From Siphonodentalium dalli (taxonomy: Eukaryota; Mollusca; Scaphopoda; Gadilida; Siphonodentaliidae), in assembly GCA_032622095.1 (NCBI GenBank), contig CP136069.1, forward strand, positions 35,066,194 to 35,130,193: DNA of 64,000 nt, written 5' to 3'. The notes below the pieces were generated by a model, which saw only the letters and a program-made list of their open reading frames with translations, had not been told where the DNA came from and did no database searches. This document shows positions 57,605 through 64,000 of this stretch, piece after piece (positions within the stretch are counted from its first letter, which is position 1; each line of letters opens with the position of its first letter). The position numbers and the translations under genes were made by a program.

Positions 57605-59503
57605 TTTGACGGGATTCGATTTTTATCGAACCTTTTCATTTTTCCGGCAGAATGATTAATTCAAACAGTTCTGGGCGATCGAGAATCACTGAATGCAAAC
57701 GCTCAATCCTCGATGCACACACATCATATATAATATGTCGGCATATACACAATACCTCGAAATTAGGCCAATGGTATTGTTGGGTTAATCACTTTTTGTC
57801 ACAGCATTTTATTGCCATCGCATTACGAGTGTAACGAGACCGTGTGAGAATGATTTATTAAATAATTTAGTGATATCGCGCAGATAACATTCATCTGAAT
57901 CATGTGTCAGAAAAGTACTTTGAATTGCTTCTTGGTTATACTATCACTAGTCTATCAATGACTATCAGTTAATTGTTTACCCAAAATTCTGCTAAATCTA
58001 CGTGTATGCTTATGATACAATGATTTTATGTTTACAACTTGACATTGAACATAATTAATTTGATCATTATGCGGTGGGTCACTGGGTTATATTACGTTGA
58101 ATTTTCAAGAGATCTTTTGATATTCAATTTATTCTGTTCCCGCTAAATGGGAAAGTGGTGACGCAAGCTTTCTGGTTTTCTAGTAATTTCGACCTCAATC
58201 TGTCACCAAACTATGTTTTATTTCATGTATAAATTACTAATAGACATGTGATTATAAAATCATTATATACCGGTACTTAATAACTTAATACGACGACAGC
58301 ATGTTATAAACACGGACAAACTTCCGATGAAGTCGAAATACAGAACGAAGTAGCTTTTTTGAGTTCGGTAAATAGGCTGAATCAGGATTACAATTAGACA
58401 AGTATTTTTGGGCAGAGCTTCATCATTGACGATTGGATTCAACGAATCACATTGGTCAGGAGTCAGGACGGCCAAAGAGAGGGTGTGGTCTTTGCTCTTT
58501 GGCATAAACGATTGGCATGATGTTACTCAATGCACTTTGTCACGAGACTGCGTGACACTTAAATTGCTACAGTGATTGAGAAAGACGTCAGCACGCTTTG
58601 ATCTTTATCGCGTGTTGTCGCCGAGTTAGAATGTCGGTCGAATGCTTTGATGTCTTGCTACAATTTAGCTATTTGTGGTTACGAACACTGGAACCAACCG
58701 CATCATAGAACCTTAGCTTGACTACTTGACAAGTGTTATATTACTCTCCGATAAAAACAATTGTAAGTCACTTGTAAAAACAGAAGCAAAATGCGCAGAT
58801 TTGAAAACAAGTCAACCCAGTCAATTTAATACTTGCGTTGTGAAACTGTGTGTACAATGAGTGTCCGCCACGCCCATAACATGTGCTTATCCTATGTCCC
58901 CTCTAGACTGGTGAACGTAGATGCGTCCCAACTGATGGGCCAATCATTGGCGATATATTTGTCTGCAATTTTGTTAGTTAAATGTATTTGTCAACTTGAA
59001 TGGAATAATCGATCAATTAAAATAGAGTTATCGCTCCTATGCCACGTGGCGCGTTCATGCTGTCAGTGTGTTAGGAGTTAAATGCGTCGATTATCGCGTT
59101 GTTTACATTGTACATATGTACTACTGGAAGCTTGACCGATGATTCAATCAGACATCTGTCTCACTTACTGTTAGAATAAGTCATAAGTTATGATTTTTCA
59201 TGAGTGAAGCTCAGTGAGCGGACGCGGGTATATACGGAGAATGATAATCGGATATTTGTTTTAATCGGGGTTATGTAATATAATGTATGGACATAAACGG
59301 AACATAAAATCAACGTTTTATCGGATTGTCATTCATCTCCAATATAAAATAATTCTTCAACATGTAATTATCTTATATCGTATACGATAAATTTGTATAT
59401 AACACGTTGATTGTACTATTATAATGATCCACATACGTTCTAACTGGCTACTAGTATTATGAGTACGTCGCTTGGACTCTCTTCAATGACACGGTCGGTA
59501 ATT

Positions 59504-59573
59504 GGGTTCGAGGTTCGAGATTCGGTTCGATTCGAAACCAAGACGATGATTCGGTTTCAAGGTTCGGTTCGAC
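59504..59573 (+). repeat. Right subterminal TTCG-rich repeat of hAT copy 2
   Basis: Identical to 55714-55783 and in the same orientation as the left block at 57549-57604. Confidence 0.72.
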
Positions 59574-59584
59574 CTAAATTATAA

Positions 59585-59608
59585 GGTTCGCAGGGCCCTA
59601 GACGGCAC
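59585..59608 (-). repeat. hAT copy 2 right end: TIR and TSD
   Basis: GGTTCGCAGGGCCCTA (59585-59600) is followed by GACGGCAC (59601-59608), and the satellite then continues. Confidence 0.95.
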
Positions 59609-61140
59609 ATTCGGTCGCAGGCCGGACCTCACGGTTTGGCTAATGAGCAGGGGTTGGGAGTTGGATAATTGGGGTGGGGCAGGCTGTTTGAGGCCCCATA
59701 AAATGACCAGTATTTTTGAAAGCGACTGTACTTTGCATATGCACAGGCAAAATCCCTTTAACGTTTTGGACACCTTTATCGTATTAATGTGCAAGCAGGC
59801 ATGTTTCGCGATAGGACGGCACATTCGGTCGCAGGCCGGACCTCACGGTTTGGCTAATGAGCAGGGGTTGGGAGTTGGATAATTGGGGTGGGGCAGGCTG
59901 TTTGAGGCCCCATAAAATACCTAGTATTTTTGAAAGCGACTGTACTTTGCATCTGCACGGGCAAAATCCCTTTAACGTTTTGGACACTTGTATCGTATCA
60001 ATGTGCAAGCAGGCATGTTTCGCGATAGGACGGCACATTCGGTCGCAGGCCGGACCTCACGGTTTGGCTAATGAGCAGGGGTTGGGAGTTGGATAATTGG
60101 GGTGGGGCAGGCTGTTTGAGGCCCCATAAAATGACCAGTATTTTTGAAAGCGACTGTACTTTGCATCAGCACGGGCAAAATCCCTTTAACGTTTTGGACA
60201 TTTTTATCGTATCAATGTGCCAGCAGGCATGTTTCGCGATAGGACGGCACATTCGGTCGCAGGCCGGACCTCACGGTTTGGCTAATGAGCAGGGGTTGGG
60301 AGTTGGATAATTGGGGTGGGGCAGGCTGTTTGATGCCCCATAAAATACCTAGTATTTTTGAAAGCGACTGTACTTTGCATCTGCACGGGCAAAATCCCTT
60401 TAACGTTTTGGACACTTGTATCGTATCAATGTGCAAGCAGGCATGTTTCGCGATAGGACGGCACATTCGGTCGCAGGCCGGACCTCACGGTTTGGCTAAT
60501 GAGCAGGGGTTGGGAGTTGGATAATTGGGGTGGGGCAGGCTGTTTGAGGCCCCATAAAATGACCAGTATTTTTGAAAGCGACTGTACTTTGCATCAGCTC
60601 GGGCAAAATCCCTTTAACGTTTTGGACACTTTTATCGTATCAATGTGCAAGCAGGCATGTTTCGCGATAGGACGGCACATTCGGTCGCAGGCCGGACCTC
60701 ACGGTTTGGCTAATGAGCAGGGGTTGGGAGTTGGATAATTGGGGTGGGGAAGGCTGTTTGAGGCCCCATAAAATGCCCAGTATTTTTGAAAGCGACTGTA
60801 CATTGCATCTGCACGGGCAAAATCCCTTTAACGTTTTGGACACTTTTATCGTATCAATGTGCAAGCAGGCATGTTTCGCGATAGGATGGCACATTCGGTC
60901 GCAGGCCGGACCTCACGGTTTGGCTAATGAGCAGGGGTTGGGAGTTGGATAATTGGGGTGGGGCAGGCTGTTTGAGGCCCCATAAAATGCCCAGTATTTT
61001 TGAAAGCGACTGTACTTTGCATCTGCACGGGCAAAATCCCTTTAACGTTTTGGACACTTGTATCGTATCAATGTGCAAGCAGGCATGCTTCGCGATAGGA
61101 CGGCACATTCGGTCGCAGGCCGGACCTCACGGTTTGGCTT

Positions 61141-63710
61141 ATGAGAAGGGGTTGGGAGTTGGATAATTGGGGTGGGGAAGGCTGTTTGAGGCCCCATAAA
61201 ATACCTAGTATTTTTGAAAGCGACTGTACTTTGCATCAGCACGGGCAAAATCCCTTTAACGTTTTGGACTCTTTTATCGTATCAATGTGCAAGCAGGCAT
61301 GTTTCGCGATAGGACGCACATTCGGTCGCAGGCCGAACCTCACGGGTTGGCTAATGAGCAGGGGTTGGGAGTTGGATAATTGGGGTGGGGCAGGCTGTTT
61401 GCGGCCCCATAAAATGCCCAGTATTTTTGAAAGCGACTGTACTTTGCATCTGCACGGGCAAAATTCCTTTAACGTTTTGGACACTTGTATCGTATCAATG
61501 TGCAAGCAGGCATGTTTCGCGATAGGACAGCACATTCGGTCGCAGGCCGGACCTCACGGTTTGGCTAATGAGCAAGGGTTGGGAGTTGGATAATTGGGGT
61601 GGGGCAGGCTGTTTGAGGCCCCATAAAATGCCCAGTATTTTTGAAAGCGACTGTACTTTGCATCTGCACGGGCAAAATCCCTTTAACGTTTTGGACACTT
61701 TTATCGTATCAATGTGCAAGCAGGCATGTTTCGCGATAGGACGGCACATTCGGTCGCAGGCCGAACCTCACGGTTTGGCTCATGAGCAGGAGTTGGGAGT
61801 TGGATAATTGGGGTGGGGATGGCTGTTTGAGGCCCCATAAAATGCCCAGTATTTTTGAAAGCGACTGTACATTGCATCTGCACGGGCAAAATCCCTTTAA
61901 CGTTTTGGACACTTTTATCGTATCAATGTGCAAGCAGGCATGTTTCGCGATAGGATGGCACATTCGGTCGCAGGCCGGACCTCACGGTTTGGCTAATGAG
62001 CAGGGGTCGGGAGTTGGATAATTGGGGTGGGGCAGGATGTTTGAGGCCCCATAAAATGCCCAGTATTTTTGAAAGCGACTGTACTTTGCATCTGCACGGG
62101 CAAAATCCCTTTAACGTTTTGGACACTTGTATCGTATCAATGTGCAAGCAGGCATGCTTCGCGATAGGACGGCACATTCGGTCGCAGACCGGACCTCACG
62201 GTTTGGCTTATGAGAAGGGGTTGGGAGTTGGATAATTGGGGTGGGGCAGGCTGTTTGAGGCCCCATAAAATACCCAGTATTTTTGAAAGGGACTGTACTT
62301 TGCATATGCACAGGCAAAATCCCTTTAACGTTTTGGACACTTTTATCGTATCAATGTGCAAGCAGGCATGTTTCGCGATAGGACGGCACATTCGGTCGCA
62401 GGCCGGACCTCACGGTTTGGCTAATGAGCAGGGGTTGGAAGTTGGATAATTGGGGTGGGGAAGGCTGTTTGAGGCCCCATAAAATACCTAGTATTTTTGA
62501 AAGCGACTGTACTTTGCATCAGCACGGGCAAAATCCCTTTAACGTTTTGGACACTTTTATCGTATCAATGTGCAAGCAGGCATGTTTCGCGATAGGACGC
62601 ACATTCGGTCGCAGACCGATCCTCACGGTTTGGCTAATGAGCAGGGGTTGGGAGTTGGTTAATTGGGGTGGGGCAGGCTGTTTGAGGCCCCATAAAATGC
62701 CCAGTATTTTTGAAAGCGACTGTACTTTGCATCTGCACGGGCAAAATTCCTTTAACGTTTTGGACACTTGTATCGTATCAATGTGAAAGCAGGCATGTTT
62801 CGCGATAGGACAGCACATTCGGTCGCAGGCCGGACCTCACGGTTTGGCTAATGAGCAGGGGTTGGGAGTTGGATAATTGGGGTGGGGCAGGCTGTTTGAG
62901 GCCCCATAAAATGCCCAGTATTTTTGAAAGCGACTGTACTTTGCATCTGCACGGGCAAAATCCCTTTAACGTTTTGGACACTTTTATCGTATCAATGTGC
63001 AAGCAGGCATGTTTCGCGATAGGACGGCACATTCGGTCGCAGGCCGAACCTCACGGTTTGGCTAATGAGCAGGAGTTGAGAGTTGGATAATTGGGGTGGG
63101 GATGGCTGTTTGAGGCCCCATAAAATGCCCAGTATTTTTGAAAGCGACTGTACATTGCATCTGCACGGGCAAAATCCCTTTAACGTTTTGGACACTTTTA
63201 TCGTATCAATGTGCAAGCAGGCATGTTTCGCGATAGGATGGCACATTCGGTCGCAGGCCGGACCTCACGGTTTGGCTAATGAGCAGGGGTTGGGAGTTGG
63301 ATAATTGTGGTGGGGCAGGCTGTTTGAGGCCCCATAAAATGCCCAGTATTTTTGAAAGCGACTGTACTTTGCATCTGCACAGGCAAAATCCCTTTAACGT
63401 TTTGGACACTTTTATCGTATATATCAATGTGCAAGCAGGCATGCTTCGCGATAGGACGGCACATTCGGTCGCAGGCCGGACCTCACGGTTTGGCTTATGA
63501 GCAGGGGTTGGGAGTTGGATAATTGGGGTGGGGCAGGCTGTTTGAGGCCTCATAAAATACCCAGTATTTTTGAAAGAGACTGTACTTTGCATATGCACAG
63601 GCAAAATCCCTTTAACGTTTTGGACACTTTTATCGTATCAATGTGCAAGCAGGCATGTTTCGCGATAGGACGGCACATTCGGTCGCAGGCCGGACCTCAC
63701 GGTTTGGCTA
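61141..63710 (-). repeat. 6-monomer local repeat, two copies plus partial third
   Basis: Block 61141-62423 (1283 bp) repeats at 62424-63710 (1287 bp, with the 4-bp insertion) and begins again at 63711. The shared tag is the one-base deletion GGACGCACATTC, seen near 61313, 62597 and 63892, with a GGGGAAGGCTG monomer before it and a GGGGATGGCTG monomer two positions after. Confidence 0.8.
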
Positions 63711-63950
63711 ATGAGCAGGGGTTGGAAGTTGGATAATTGGGGTGGGGAAGGCTGTTTGAGGCCCCATAAAATACCTAGTATTTTTGAAAGCGACTGTACT
63801 TTGCATCAGCACGGGCAAAATCCCTTTAACGTTTGGACACTTTTATCGTATCAATGTGCAAGCAGGCATGTTTCGCGATAGGACGCACATTCGGTCGCAG
63901 GCCGAACTCACGGTTTGGCTAATGAGCAGGGGTTGGGAGTTGGATAATTG

Positions 63951-63965
63951 GGGTGGGGCAAAATC
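63951..63965 (-). repeat. 68-bp deletion inside a monomer
   Basis: GGGGTGGGGCA is joined directly to AAATCCCTTTAACG. GGGCA occurs at both ends of the missing 68 bp (GGGGCAGGCTG and ACGGGCAAAATCC), so the join has a 5-bp microhomology. On the satellite forward strand the break lies within TGCCCCACC. Confidence 0.88.
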
Positions 63966-64000
63966 CCTTTAACGTTTTGGACACTTTTATCGTATCAATG

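Larger units (their letters stand above)
57533..59600. mobile_element. Non-autonomous hAT-like transposon, copy 2 (2068 bp, uninterrupted)
   Basis: It has the same 16-bp TIRs, subterminal repeats and 8-bp GACGGCAC duplication as copy 1, and differs from it by two substitutions that I can see. It preserves the empty target (GAAACTGTGTGTAC near 58842-58855) into which the LTR retrotransposon inserted in copy 1. It contains the same 7-bp hairpin (58538-58557) and 14-bp palindrome (59376-59389). The longest ATG frame there, 58857-59081, has 74 codons and no known domain. At over 2 kb without a transposase it is a long internally deleted or acquired-filler type rather than a MITE. Confidence 0.9.
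59601..64000 (-). repeat. Inverted satellite, distal segment
   Basis: About 20 inverted monomers. The first six resemble domain C around 41262-42300 (alternating ATACCTAGTATTTTTG and ATGACCAGTATTTTTG monomers). From 61141 a 6-monomer block repeats. Single-base deletions are common near the end (GGACGCACATTC, AACGTTTGGAC, GCCGAACTCACGG), and a 4-bp insertion in a TATATATC run lies near 63419. The segment runs off the window. Confidence 0.95.

Noticed and set aside
45288-59608. Two independent hAT insertions into a preferred target
   Set aside because: Shared linked satellite variants over more than a kilobase of left flank and near-identity of the copies make segmental duplication of one insertion far simpler.

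Overview
The window is eukaryotic heterochromatin, most likely from an invertebrate animal. It is almost all one tandem satellite with a 214-bp monomer, interrupted twice by the same hAT-type DNA transposon, and one transposon copy carries a nested, nearly full-length Ty3/Gypsy LTR retrotransposon. No ordinary host gene, rRNA or tRNA gene is visible. The animal assignment rests only on the general look of the retrotransposon Gag and Pol and is weak; no species can be named.

Layout. 1-25811: forward satellite, domain A, built from higher-order repeats (HORs) whose basic unit is 18 monomers (3852 bp), with 13-, 14- and 22-monomer derivatives made by unequal exchange. 25812-36090: forward satellite, domain B, with its own 18-monomer HOR of 3813 bp that contains one 39-bp-deleted monomer. 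36090/36091: abrupt switch of satellite orientation. 36091-45295: inverted satellite, domain C, again with 18-monomer (3852 bp) and 16-monomer (3426 bp) periodicities. 45296-55810: hAT-like element copy 1 (TIR TAGGGCCCTGCGAACC, 8-bp target duplication GACGGCAC), split by the LTR retrotransposon at 46612-55054. 55811-57532: eight inverted monomers. 57533-59600: hAT-like element copy 2, 2068 bp and uninterrupted. 59601-64000: inverted satellite with a 6-monomer (about 1283 bp) local repeat.

The order of events can be read. The hAT-like element inserted once into a satellite monomer. The element and its satellite flanks were then duplicated, because both copies have the same target duplication and the same left-flank variants. 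The LTR retrotransposon then entered copy 1 only, because copy 2 keeps the empty site. The two 765-bp LTRs look identical by eye, so this last event is recent.

The retrotransposon has LTR, primer-binding site, gag (three zinc-binding motifs), a -1 frameshift signal (A AAA AAC, 7-nt spacer, 8-bp stem and a possible pseudoknot), pol (protease, RT, RNase H, integrase with HHCC, DD35E and GPY/F), a post-pol region with two small candidate reading frames, a purine-rich tract and LTR. The hAT-like copies have no transposase and must be non-autonomous.

The most unusual satellite signal is that every multi-base break in monomer register that I found, apart from the transposon insertions and a 4-bp TA-rich insertion, falls at one short site, TGCCCCACC. 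This site is the foot of a potential hairpin and one edge of a G-rich, potentially quadruplex-forming tract.
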